Shown piece by piece: positions 1 through 9,860 of a stretch of DNA of 64,000 bases. A program made the translations under genes and the position numbers. Origin of the DNA: Methylobacterium mesophilicum SR1.6/6 (lineage in GTDB: Bacteria > Pseudomonadota > Alphaproteobacteria > Rhizobiales > Beijerinckiaceae); NCBI RefSeq assembly GCF_000364445.2, contig NZ_CP043538.1:5475447-5539446 (forward strand). The letters are read 5' to 3'. Positions within the stretch are counted from its first letter, which is position 1, and every line of letters begins with the position of its first letter. The notes under the pieces were generated by a model. The model had not been told where the DNA came from, did no database searches, and saw nothing but the letters and a program-made list of their open reading frames with translations.

Positions 1-942
1 GTGGCGCGCGCGGCCGAGCGCATCGCGGGGGCCGCGCACCGCACGCCGGTCCTGACCTCCCGCACCGCCGACGCGCGGACCGGTGGAAAACTGTTCTTCA
101 AGGCTGAGAACCTGCAGCGGGTCGGGGCCTTCAAGTTCCGCGGGGCCTACAACGCCATCAGCGCCCTGACCGAGGCGGAGCGCGCCCGCGGGGTGCTGAC
201 CTTCTCGTCGGGCAACCACGCCCAGGCGATCGCCCTGGCGAGCCGGCTGCTCGGTGCCCCTGCCACGATCATCATGCCGGCAGACGCGCCGGCCGCGAAG
301 ATCGCCGCCACCCGCGGCTACGGCGCCGAGGTCGTCCTGTACGACCGCTACACGCAGGACCGGGAGGCGCTCGGCCGGTCGATCGCCGAGCCCCGGGGCC
401 TGACGCTAATCCCGCCCTTCAACCACCCGGACGTCATCGCCGGGCAGGGGACCCTCGCCCAGGAGCTGATCGAGACCGCGGGCCCCCTCGACGTGCTGGT
501 GGTCTGCCTCGGCGGCGGCGGCATGCTGGCGGGCTGCGCGCTCGCCGCCGCGGCGCTGTCGCCGGGCTGCCGGGTGATTGGCGTCGAGCCGGAGGCCGGC
601 AATGACGGGCAGCGCTCGTTCCGCGAGGGGCGCGTGGTGACTATCCCGGTGCCCCGCACCATCGCGGACGGCGCGCAGTCGACGGCGCTGGGCGACCTCA
701 CCTTCGCGATCATCCGCGACCGCGTCGCCGACATCCTTACCGTCACCGACGCGCAGCTCGTCGAGACCATGCGGTTCTTCGCGAGCCGGATGAAGATCTT
801 GGTCGAGCCGACCGGCTGCCTCGCGGCGGCGGCGGTGCTGCACGGCCTCGTGGACGTGACGGACAAGCGCGTCGGCGTGGTGATCAGCGGCGGCAACGTC
901 GACCTCGCGACCTTCGCGCGGCTCACCGCCGGGGATGAGTGA
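1..942 (+). CDS. Threonine/serine dehydratase, PLP-dependent (5' end probably outside the window)
   Basis: This is a fold-type II PLP enzyme that deaminates L-threonine or L-serine to the 2-oxo acid and ammonia. The visible 313 residues include the Schiff-base lysine in AFKFRGAY (about residue 45), the SSGNHAQ substrate loop (69-75), the GGGGM phosphate-binding loop near residue 172 and a terminal SGGN. There is no C-terminal ACT domain, so it is the short catabolic or serine-racemase-like form rather than biosynthetic IlvA. The frame is open at base 1, where a GTG codon sits. Relatives usually carry about 10-20 more N-terminal residues, so this GTG is probably internal and the real start upstream. 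Serine racemase activity cannot be excluded. Confidence 0.9.
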   Translation: MARAAERIAGAAHRTPVLTSRTADARTGGKLFFKAENLQRVGAFKFRGAYNAISALTEAERARGVLTFSSGNHAQAIALASRLLGAPATIIMPADAPAAKIAATRGYGAEVVLYDRYTQDREALGRSIAEPRGLTLIPPFNHPDVIAGQGTLAQELIETAGPLDVLVVCLGGGGMLAGCALAAAALSPGCRVIGVEPEAGNDGQRSFREGRVVTIPVPRTIADGAQSTALGDLTFAIIRDRVADILTVTDAQLVETMRFFASRMKILVEPTGCLAAAAVLHGLVDVTDKRVGVVISGGNVDLATFARLTAGDE

Positions 943-994
943 GCAGGCGCGCGCGGGCAGGCCGCATGGCTCGCCCCACGCCTTCGCGAAGCCA

Positions 995-1132
995 CGGATC
1001 GGCTGTCCAGCTCACGCCCTACATCCTGAGGTGCCGGAGCAAAGCAGAGGCCTCGAAGGAGCCCGCCACATCGCTCCGAGATCCCCGGAGCCCTCCTTCG
1101 AGGCCCGCTGACGCGGGCACCTCAGGATGAGG
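995..1132. repeat. Dispersed intergenic inverted-repeat element, family 1, copy A
   Basis: The element is bounded by a perfect 13-bp inverted repeat (ATCCTGAGGTGCC at 1023-1035 and its complement at 1116-1128). Inside lie a CCTCGAAGGAG-like segment and its partner CTCCTTCGAGG. A left extension that starts CGGATCGGCTGTCCA is shared with the copy at 30653-30789. It fills most of the 364-bp gap between the dehydratase and the Fe-S carrier gene. Further copies are at 25800-25915 (reversed) and 9700-9807 (degenerate). It codes for nothing recognisable and could fold into a long hairpin on either strand. Confidence 0.85.
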
Positions 1133-1306
1133 GGGGGGGTCGGATGGGATCATCCGATCGCCCTGACATCGGGCAAGCCCCTCCGCCGCCGAATGCCGGG
1201 CGGGTGTGACCCGGGCGCGGTGGACCGGCCTCAACCCAATGCTTATCTTGTGCGCGTCAGAATACGCGTCCCCGGGCCTTGAACCCGGATGGGCGGGAGG
1301 GTGACG

Positions 1307-1684
1307 ATGTCGGGTAGCTTCAAGGTTCTCTCGCTGACCGATCGGGCGGCCGATCGGATCAAGGCGATCATGGCGGAGGCCGACCGGCCGATCGCGGGCC
1401 TGCGGGTCGGCGTCCGCAACGGCGGCTGCGCCGGAATGTCCTACACGATGGAATATGCGGAAGGCGCCAAGCCCGGCGAGGACGTGGTCGAGGATCGCGG
1501 CGTCCGGGTCTTCGTCGATCCGAAGGCGGTGCTGTTCCTGCTCGGCACCGAGATGGACTTCACCACCAACAAGCTGGCCGCGCAGTTCGTGTTCAACAAC
1601 CCGAACCAGACTTCGGCCTGCGGTTGCGGGGAATCCGTGGCGATCACGCCGGTCTCGGCCGACCGGGTGCCCGTCCGGGCCTGA
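1307..1684 (+). CDS. A-type iron-sulfur carrier (HesB/IscA/SufA family)
   Basis: A 125-residue Fe-S cluster carrier that passes clusters to apo-proteins during Isc/Suf biogenesis in the cytoplasm. The three ligand cysteines are visible: one in GGCAGMSY and two in the C-terminal SACGCGES. The length fits the family (105-130). An in-frame ATG exists at 1289, but the ATG at 1307 is preferred because GGGAGG lies six bases before it and the protein then begins with the usual short polar residues. No isc or suf gene is adjacent, so the member (SufA, IscA or ErpA) cannot be named. Confidence 0.92.
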   Translation: MSGSFKVLSLTDRAADRIKAIMAEADRPIAGLRVGVRNGGCAGMSYTMEYAEGAKPGEDVVEDRGVRVFVDPKAVLFLLGTEMDFTTNKLAAQFVFNNPNQTSACGCGESVAITPVSADRVPVRA

Positions 1685-1765
1685 CCCCCGGCCGTCGGGC
1701 TTCGCGCGATCCGTCGGGGGCCTGCCCCGACGACCCGCCGAAGGGCCGCGCCCTCCGGGACCCCG

Positions 1766-2824
1766 TCACGCCACCTGCGTCAGCGACTCGGCCGTGTCGT
1801 CGACGGCGCGGTTCCGGCCCGCACGCTTGGCGGCGAACATGCACAGGTCGGCCCGCTCCACGAGCGAGGCCGGCGTGTCGCCCTGGCGCAGCACCGCCAC
1901 GCCGAGGGAGACCGTGATCTTGCCGAGCGACTCGCCCGTCGAGCGCTTGATCAATTCGCGCCCCATCACGCTGGCGCGGACCGTTTCGGCCATCTGCCGG
2001 GCCGCGGCGCGGTCGGTGTCCGGCAGCACGATGCCGAACTCCTCGCCGCCGAACCGGGCGAGGTGCGCCTGCGTCCCGGCACTCTCGCGCATGACGATCG
2101 CCACGAGCCGCAGCACCTGATCGCCCGTGAGGTGGCCGTACAGGTCGTTGAAGCGCTTGAAGAAGTCGATGTCGAGGATGATCAGGCTCATGGGCAGTTG
2201 GCGCCCGCGGGCGGCCTCGACCGTCGCCTTCAGGGTCTCCTCGAAGTGCTTGCGGTTGAACAGGCCCGTGAGGGCGTCGGTCAGGCTCTCGAGCCGGGTC
2301 GCCTCCAGCTTCTCGCGCAGGGTCTCGATCTCGCCGCGGGTCTCGCGCATCCGCGCCTCGAGGGTGCGGTTGTTGGCGGCGACCTCGCGGGTTGTGGAGA
2401 CCAGCGTGGTGAGGATCTCGCCCAGCCGGGCGCGGCTCGGCGCGCCCTGCGCGAGATCCAGCGCCAGCCCGCGCAGCGACTCGCCGTACTGGGCCGTGGA
2501 GCCGAGGGACAGGTCGAGGATCTCGGTGACCGCCGCGATCTCGGACAGCACCACCCGGCTGACATCGTCGATCGCGCTCGCCAGCCGCCGGCCGTCCAGA
2601 TAGGCCTCGTGCAGCGTGTCGATATCGGACTCCGTCAGGCAGCCGTTCTGCGCGGTCAGGCGCTTCACGGCGTCGCCCAGCAGCGGCAGCTCACCCGAGA
2701 CGTAGGCGTACCAGACCGCGTAGGCCCGCGGCGTCGCCGCGGGGCCGTAATCGCGAATCAGATCGTGGGCCCGCTTCGCCAGGGCGAAGCTGCGGTCGCG
2801 ATCCGAATGGGTGTCCTGGCTCAT
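1766..2824 (-). CDS. GGDEF diguanylate cyclase
   Basis: A 352-residue cytoplasmic protein predicted to make cyclic di-GMP from two GTP. The N-terminal 150 residues are a helical sensor-like region without a recognised domain. A coiled-coil-like linker (about 155-185) leads to the GGDEF domain (about 185-340), with LDIDFFKRFND and the active-site GGEEF at 259-263. The allosteric I-site RxxD, expected nine residues before GGEEF, reads GTQA, so product inhibition through that site is unlikely. There is no membrane segment or EAL domain. ACAGGG precedes the ATG. It runs convergent to the Fe-S carrier gene. Confidence 0.93.
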   Translation of the reverse strand: MSQDTHSDRDRSFALAKRAHDLIRDYGPAATPRAYAVWYAYVSGELPLLGDAVKRLTAQNGCLTESDIDTLHEAYLDGRRLASAIDDVSRVVLSEIAAVTEILDLSLGSTAQYGESLRGLALDLAQGAPSRARLGEILTTLVSTTREVAANNRTLEARMRETRGEIETLREKLEATRLESLTDALTGLFNRKHFEETLKATVEAARGRQLPMSLIILDIDFFKRFNDLYGHLTGDQVLRLVAIVMRESAGTQAHLARFGGEEFGIVLPDTDRAAARQMAETVRASVMGRELIKRSTGESLGKITVSLGVAVLRQGDTPASLVERADLCMFAAKRAGRNRAVDDTAESLTQVA

Positions 2825-2927
2825 CCCTGTCCCGCCGCCCGAGCCGCCGACGCTTCAATCCGTCGTGGCTCGAAAATCAATGTAGGGCAGGGTGGTAGCC
2901 GGAGAGTTAAGCCAGGAAAGACTGCTG

Positions 2928-4460
2928 TTACTTCTCTTTCTTCGCCAAGACTGGACGAAGCAGGAAGGCTGGAACGTGCGAGCCGAGGCCGACCGGCGTC
3001 TCGCCGTCCGGCTCGGCCCGGCGCCCGCGCTCCTCGCGGCCGGTTTCGGGGCGCGACGCGGCGCGGGCCTCGCCGCGGGGCGAGGCCGGACGCGCTTCGG
3101 CGCGCTGGGCCGTCGACGCGCTGCCGCGGCGGGCGCGGGGCCGGTCCGCCGCCTCGCCGTCGGCCCTGGCCTCACGCTTCACGTCCCCCTTGGCGTCATC
3201 TTTGACGTCACGCTTGACGTCAGACTTGGCGTCGCCCCTGCCTGTTCCCTTGGCCGAACGCCCGCCGCGGCGGCCCTCGCCCGACCGGCCGCGATGACGG
3301 GTGCCGGTCTCGCCGGATCCCTCGGCCACGGTCGACAGGTCACCGTCGAGCCACGGGACCGGCTGGCCGATCAGCGCCTCGATGGCGCCGAGCGAGCGCG
3401 AATCGTCGGGCGACACCAGCGTGTAGGCGGTGCCTGACCGGCCGGCGCGGCCGGTGCGCCCGATCCGGTGGACGTAATCCTCCGGGTGGTGCGGCACGTC
3501 GAAATTGAACACGTGGCTGACCGCGGGAATGTCGAGGCCGCGGGCCGCGACGTCGCTGGCGACAAGGAGCGCGGTGTCGCCGCTGCGGAACGCGTCGAGG
3601 GCGGTGGTGCGCGCGCGCTGATCCATGTCGCCGTGGAGGGCGGCCGCGTCGAAGCCGTGGCTCACCAGAGACTTCTGCAGCATGGCGACGTCGCGCTTGC
3701 GGTTGCAGAAGATGATCCCGTTCTTGAGTTCGGCCTCGCCGCGGATCAGGTCGCGCAGGCGCTCGCGCTTGCTGTGCCCCTCCGGTCCGGTGGCGACCAG
3801 ACGTTGCGTGATCGTGGTCGCCGTGGAGGCGGGCCGGGCCACCTCGACCCGCTGCGGGTTGTGCAGGAACATGTCCGCCAGCCGCTCGATCTCGGGCGGC
3901 ATGGTGGCCGAGAAGAACAGCGTCTGCCGGGTGAACGGTACCATCTTGGCGATGCGCTCGATATCGGGGATGAACCCCATGTCGAGCATACGATCGGCCT
4001 CGTCGATCACCAGGAGCTCGACGCCGGTGAGAAGCAGCTTGCCCCGCTCGAAATGGTCGAGGAGACGCCCCGGCGTGGCGATCAGCACGTCGGTGCCGCG
4101 CATCAGCTTGGCGTCCTGATCGGCGAAGGAGACGCCGCCGATGATCAGCGCCACGTTGAGCTTGTGGTTGGTCCCGTAACGGTCGAAATTCTCGACCACC
4201 TGCGCGGCCAGCTCGCGGGTCGGCTCCAGGATCAAGGTCCGCGGCATCCGGGCGCGGGCGCGGCCGTTCTCCAGGAGCGTCAGCATCGGCAGCGTGAACG
4301 CCGCGGTCTTGCCGGTGCCCGTCTGGGCGATGCCGAGGACGTCGCGGCGGGCCAGCACATGGGGGATGGCTTCGGCCTGAATCGGCGTCGGCTCGGTGTA
4401 ACCCGCCGCTTCGACGGCGTTCAGGACTTTCTCGCTCAGTCCCAGGTCGGAAAAAGGCAT
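2928..4460 (-). CDS. DEAD-box ATP-dependent RNA helicase, RhlE-like
   Basis: A 510-residue RNA helicase expected to unwind short RNA duplexes in ribosome assembly or RNA decay. All core motifs are visible: the Q motif (PTPIQAEAIP), I (AQTGTGKT), Ia (PTRELA), Ib (TPGR), II (DEAD), III (SAT), V (ARGLDIP) and VI (HRIGRTGRAG). The last roughly 130 residues form a disordered Arg/Lys/Asp-rich tail with a four-residue periodicity, encoded by a 12-bp tandem repeat at 3181-3236. Such tails commonly bind RNA. RhlE is the best class, but the family is large, so no gene symbol is given. The gene stands alone on the minus strand after the cyclase. Confidence 0.92.
   Translation of the reverse strand: MPFSDLGLSEKVLNAVEAAGYTEPTPIQAEAIPHVLARRDVLGIAQTGTGKTAAFTLPMLTLLENGRARARMPRTLILEPTRELAAQVVENFDRYGTNHKLNVALIIGGVSFADQDAKLMRGTDVLIATPGRLLDHFERGKLLLTGVELLVIDEADRMLDMGFIPDIERIAKMVPFTRQTLFFSATMPPEIERLADMFLHNPQRVEVARPASTATTITQRLVATGPEGHSKRERLRDLIRGEAELKNGIIFCNRKRDVAMLQKSLVSHGFDAAALHGDMDQRARTTALDAFRSGDTALLVASDVAARGLDIPAVSHVFNFDVPHHPEDYVHRIGRTGRAGRSGTAYTLVSPDDSRSLGAIEALIGQPVPWLDGDLSTVAEGSGETGTRHRGRSGEGRRGGRSAKGTGRGDAKSDVKRDVKDDAKGDVKREARADGEAADRPRARRGSASTAQRAEARPASPRGEARAASRPETGREERGRRAEPDGETPVGLGSHVPAFLLRPVLAKKEK
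3181..3236. repeat. 12-bp tandem repeat inside the helicase C-terminal tail
   Basis: About four imperfect 12-bp units built around TTGACGTCA/TTGGCGTCA follow one another. They encode a D-[VA]-K-[SRDG] peptide period in the helicase tail on the minus strand. The units keep the reading frame, so unit number could change without truncating the protein. Confidence 0.75.
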
Positions 4461-4659
4461 CTGCGTTCAGGAACCGTTGCGCGCCCGGCCGGCGCGATGG
4501 ACACCGTCGCGGCAACGGCAGGGGAGAAGGCTCGCGCGGGACGCTCGGATGCTCCCGGGGCCGCAGGGCGCATAGTTCCTGTCAGTTAGGGGCTTGGCGC
4601 AGCTTGTCAATCTCGCAATGCGTCCCGGCGCGACGCCGCGCACAGGCGATCGGGCCGCA

Positions 4660-4980
4660 TCAGGGCCGCAGATGCGCCGCCGCGGGCGCCAGACAGGGGT
4701 CCAGCCGCGTCGCCCGCGCGGCCGGAATCGCACCGGTCGTCACGGGATCCTCCGGCACGCGGCCCGCGGCCAGGGCGATCGCCGGGGGCGCTTCCGCCGG
4801 GACGCTCCACCGGGCCAGCTGGGCGGCGGCGAGCACGGCCACGAGCCCGATGAGACCCGACACGCGCACCGCCCAGGGCAGGGCGCTCGCCGCACGGGCG
4901 GGGTGCCCCCGATCCGGGTCCTCGGACGTCGGGCGTCGCCTGCCGAAAGGCTGGACGCCCCGGTGATGGCGGCTGTGCAT
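4660..4980 (-). CDS. Hypothetical single-pass membrane protein
   Basis: 106 residues, starting at the ATG at 4980, where GGAGA lies about eight bases upstream. A longer frame from 5022 has no such site. A basic N-terminal region (MHSRHHRGVQPFGRRR) is followed by one hydrophobic segment (about residues 37-55, VSGLIGLVAVLAAAQLARW) and a short tail with VTTGAIPA and one cysteine. The topology suggests an inner-membrane protein with its tail in the periplasm. VTTG-type motifs recur in small Rhizobiales membrane proteins of unknown role. No family is recognised. Confidence 0.55.
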   Translation of the reverse strand: MHSRHHRGVQPFGRRRPTSEDPDRGHPARAASALPWAVRVSGLIGLVAVLAAAQLARWSVPAEAPPAIALAAGRVPEDPVTTGAIPAARATRLDPCLAPAAAHLRP

Positions 4981-5386
4981 GGGCGGCTCTCCGGGCCGGG
5001 CGCGGGGCCGCCCTCGGCGCAACTTCCGGCAACAGGGTTAATGGTCGGCTTACGTTAGACCGTCGCCGCCGATCCAGTTGTCCCAGAATATAACGGCGGC
5101 CCCGTGCCCCGCCTGCGCGACGGTCGACAGACTCCACCGCGCCACGAAGGTCTTACGGGAGACCGCCGAGTCCCACGCCCGCCAGCATTACTCGGATTCT
5201 TATCCTTCTACCGGCCATGTCACCGCAGGATTGGCGCGGCGACCCGGGATACCGGCTGTTAGTCTTCATCTTTCGTTGACGGGATCGTCCTAGTCTCACC
5301 CTGCTTGTTGCGGGAAAGCGACAGACCTGCCGACCGAGAGCGCCTTGAAGGCTGCCGGCTCAAGCTAAACCAGGACCTTTGGAACC
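4981..5386. other. Intergenic region between divergent genes
   Basis: About 400 bp between the small membrane protein (minus) and the porin-like gene (plus). It is less GC-rich than its surroundings from about 5080 to 5300 and must hold the porin promoter, but I cannot identify convincing -35/-10 boxes. No coding frame with a ribosome site was found. Confidence 0.5.
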
Positions 5387-6256
5387 ATGAAGAAGCTTCT
5401 CCTCGCCTCAACGGTGCTTGTCGCCACCACCGCGGCCGTGTCCGCCGCGGATCTGCCGCGCCGCGCCGCCCCGCCGCCCGTGTTCACCCCCGTCCCGGTC
5501 TTCACCTGGACCGGATTCTACTTCGGTGTGAACGCCGGCTACGGCTTCGATGCCAGCAGCCGCAACACCTCCAACTACGCGCTGCCGGCCGGCTCGCTGA
5601 TCAACTCGCCCGGCACCAACGGCGTCGTCAGCGTCAACAACCGCAGCAACAATGACGGGTTCAGCGGCGGCGCGCAGATCGGCTACAACTATCAGTTCAC
5701 GCCGGGCTCGGGCGTCGTGATCGGCTTCGAGGCCGACGCCCAGTACGTCGACTTCGCCCGCCGCGCCGACGCGACGCAGAACTACGCCTTCGGCGGCCCC
5801 AGCACGGGCATCGCCTTCGCGCCGCCGCGCGCCTACGTCGCCACCAGCGGCAACGGCCTCGACTACTTCGGCACCGTGCGCGGCCGCCTCGGCTACGCCT
5901 TCGACCGCACCCTCGTGTACGGCACCGGCGGCTTCGCCTACGGCTCCGGCCAGGACGACCAGAACTTCGCCGGCAATCGGTTCCGTGACAGCTTCCGCAC
6001 CGGCTGGGCGGCAGGCGGCGGCATCGAGTACGCGCTGCCCACCGACTCCTTCCTGAACTTCTTCCGCTCCTCGGCCGTGACGCTCAAGGTCGAAGGCCTG
6101 TACGTCAGCCTCGACCGGCAGAAGAACACCGCCGGTGGTGTCTTCTACGGCAACCTGCTCCCCCCGAACGGCACCGCCTATCTCAACGGCGCCGCGGCCA
6201 AGACCGAGTTCGCCGTCGTCCGCGCCGGCCTGAACTACAAGTTCGGCTCGTACTGA
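5387..6256 (+). CDS. Outer-membrane beta-barrel protein, Omp25/RopB-like
   Basis: 289 residues. A clear Sec signal peptide (MKKLLLASTVLVATTAAVSA, cleavage before ADLP) leads to an eight-strand barrel typical of abundant rhizobial surface proteins. Marks are the WTGFYFGVNAGYGF opening, alternating Gly/Tyr/aromatic strands, a run of Asn/Ser-rich loops, and a C-terminal strand GLNYKFGSY as in barrels inserted by BamA. The ATG at 5387 is preceded by AGGA. The gene is monocistronic and ends in a strong hairpin terminator at 6298-6326. It is a structural or surface protein, and porin activity is not shown. Confidence 0.92.
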   Translation: MKKLLLASTVLVATTAAVSAADLPRRAAPPPVFTPVPVFTWTGFYFGVNAGYGFDASSRNTSNYALPAGSLINSPGTNGVVSVNNRSNNDGFSGGAQIGYNYQFTPGSGVVIGFEADAQYVDFARRADATQNYAFGGPSTGIAFAPPRAYVATSGNGLDYFGTVRGRLGYAFDRTLVYGTGGFAYGSGQDDQNFAGNRFRDSFRTGWAAGGGIEYALPTDSFLNFFRSSAVTLKVEGLYVSLDRQKNTAGGVFYGNLLPPNGTAYLNGAAAKTEFAVVRAGLNYKFGSY

Positions 6257-6297
6257 GATCGAAGGCCGGAGCCGGCTCGACCGGCTCCGCGCACGGG

Positions 6298-6326
6298 AAG
6301 GGCCCGGTCGCGAGGCCGGGCCCTTT
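6298..6326 (+). terminator. Rho-independent-type terminator after the outer-membrane gene
   Basis: A 10-bp stem (AAGGGCCCGG / CCGGGCCCTT) with an 8-base loop, followed by a short T run. It lies 42 bases after the stop codon. Confidence 0.8.
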
Positions 6327-6448
6327 CGCGTTGAGGCGCGGTGTCTCAGGGCCGGCGCAGGTGCGACATGCCCGTCCGGAACCGGGCCGGCATCAGACGA
6401 TTGGCCGGGTGCGCCGCGATGAGACGGGGCGCTTCGGAGCGATCGGCC

Positions 6449-6943
6449 ATGCGCAGCCACATCCTTCTCGCATCGCTGGCGGCCATCGGCCTCGCGATTG
6501 CACCAGCCCTGGCCCAGGACGCCACCGTGATCGGCCGCGACACGGTGCTGCCGGGAACCGGTCCGGGCACCGCCACGGACGGCAACAGCGTCGGCCGATT
6601 GATGGAGGCCCCGAACGCCGAGGAGGCCGCCAAGCGTCAGGGTCTGAAGCCCGCCACCTTCCTCACCTCGAAGATGATCGGCGTGACGGTGCGCAATGCG
6701 GCGGGCGAGAACGTCGGCACGATCGAAGATCTCCTGATCACCGACGGCGGGACCTTCAAGGCGGTGGTCATCGACGTGAGCGGGTTCCTCGGGCTCGGCG
6801 GCAAGCGGATCGCGGTAGAGCCCGGCGCTCTCGTGCTGCGTCCGGGCGGGGACCGGTTCTCGGCGGTCCTCAACATGAGCAAGGACACGGTGGCGGCGGC
6901 CCAGCCGTTCGATCCCGCGAAGGTAATCCCGGCGCCCCGATAG
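6449..6943 (+). CDS. Secreted PRC-barrel domain protein
   Basis: 164 residues from the ATG at 6449, which is the first start that gives a proper signal peptide (MRSHILLASLAAIGLAIAPALAQ). GGAG lies nine bases upstream. After a flexible stretch, residues about 70-145 form a PRC barrel (MIGVTVRNAAGENVGTIEDL, then a G-rich turn and KRIAVEP). PRC barrels are small beta folds found in RimM and photosynthetic reaction centres, and exported single-domain versions are common in methylobacteria with unknown function. Binding partner and substrate are unknown. It lies between the porin terminator and the convergent parE gene. Confidence 0.85.
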   Translation: MRSHILLASLAAIGLAIAPALAQDATVIGRDTVLPGTGPGTATDGNSVGRLMEAPNAEEAAKRQGLKPATFLTSKMIGVTVRNAAGENVGTIEDLLITDGGTFKAVVIDVSGFLGLGGKRIAVEPGALVLRPGGDRFSAVLNMSKDTVAAAQPFDPAKVIPAPR

Positions 6944-7027
6944 GCCGCGACCGAAGCCCGTCATCCGTCGTTGCGAGCGGAGCGGCGCCATCGGCCGGCG
7001 CGGCGAGGCCGCGCCGGCGCGACCCCA

Positions 7028-9169
<2,142 letters not shown>

Positions 9170-9447
9170 CCCCGCATGATAGCGGAACAAAACGTAAACA
9201 TCAAAGGCCTTCGCCCCCTGGCGATGCCGCCGCCTTATCGCATGCTGCGCCGCCGCGAGCGAGGGCCGGCGCGGCGCCCCGGACCGGTCGCGGTGCGTCG
9301 ACCGTCATCACGACGTTGCACAACATTGGGTTAAGGCTTTCCCATGATCAGCCTGTCCGCACTCAGCAGATTACCGCCGGAACAGAACGATCGGCCCGGC
9401 GTTAGCGCCGCAGACAAGACTTGACCGTGGTCAGGGAGCCGCAGTCG

Positions 9448-9636
9448 ATGAGTGACGCCGCGATCGAAGCCCGCCGCCTGACCCTGATCCGCTTCGAGCA
9501 CGCGGCCGGTGCCGCCTTCGGCTGCGAGGACGATGCGGCCGGCGTGCCGCCCGCCCGCGCCCTGGTGAACGCCACGACGATCACGCTCGCGACCTTCGCG
9601 ACCGCGGTGGCCGCGACGATCACCTATCTGGTCTGA
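9448..9636 (+). CDS. Small membrane protein of unknown function
   Basis: 62 residues from the ATG at 9448, with AGGGAG nine bases before it. The first half is polar and acidic (MSDAAIEARRLTLIRF...CEDDAAG). The last 25 residues form one hydrophobic helix (VNATTITLATFATAVAATITYLV) ending at the C-terminus, so it may be tail-anchored in the inner membrane. No family is recognised. It stands alone between divergent parE and the topA region. Confidence 0.5.
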   Translation: MSDAAIEARRLTLIRFEHAAGAAFGCEDDAAGVPPARALVNATTITLATFATAVAATITYLV

Positions 9637-9699
9637 GGCGGGCAGGATCTCCGCAGCGCCTCGGTGCGGCGGTCCATCCTGGCTCCGATCCTCGCCCTA

Positions 9700-9807
9700 A
9701 TCCCGAGGCGACGCAGCGCGGCGGACGCTTCGAAGGAGCCCTTCAGCCAGCCGCGCGCGTCCTGAACGCTTCTTCGAGTCCCGCTGACGTGGACACGTGA
9801 GAAGAGG
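9700..9807. repeat. Degenerate family 1 repeat, copy D
   Basis: The order of segments matches copy A at 995-1132: an initial C-rich GAGG block, CTTCGAAGGAGCCC, TCTTCGAGTCCCGCTGACG and a terminal GAGAAGAGG. Both ends have diverged, so the terminal inverted repeat is no longer perfect. It lies just after the small membrane gene and before the 3' end of topA. Confidence 0.6.
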
Positions 9808-9860
9808 GGTGGGATCAGGAGCCTCGTCGCTGCGTCCGAACACGCTCCTCGACGAATCCC

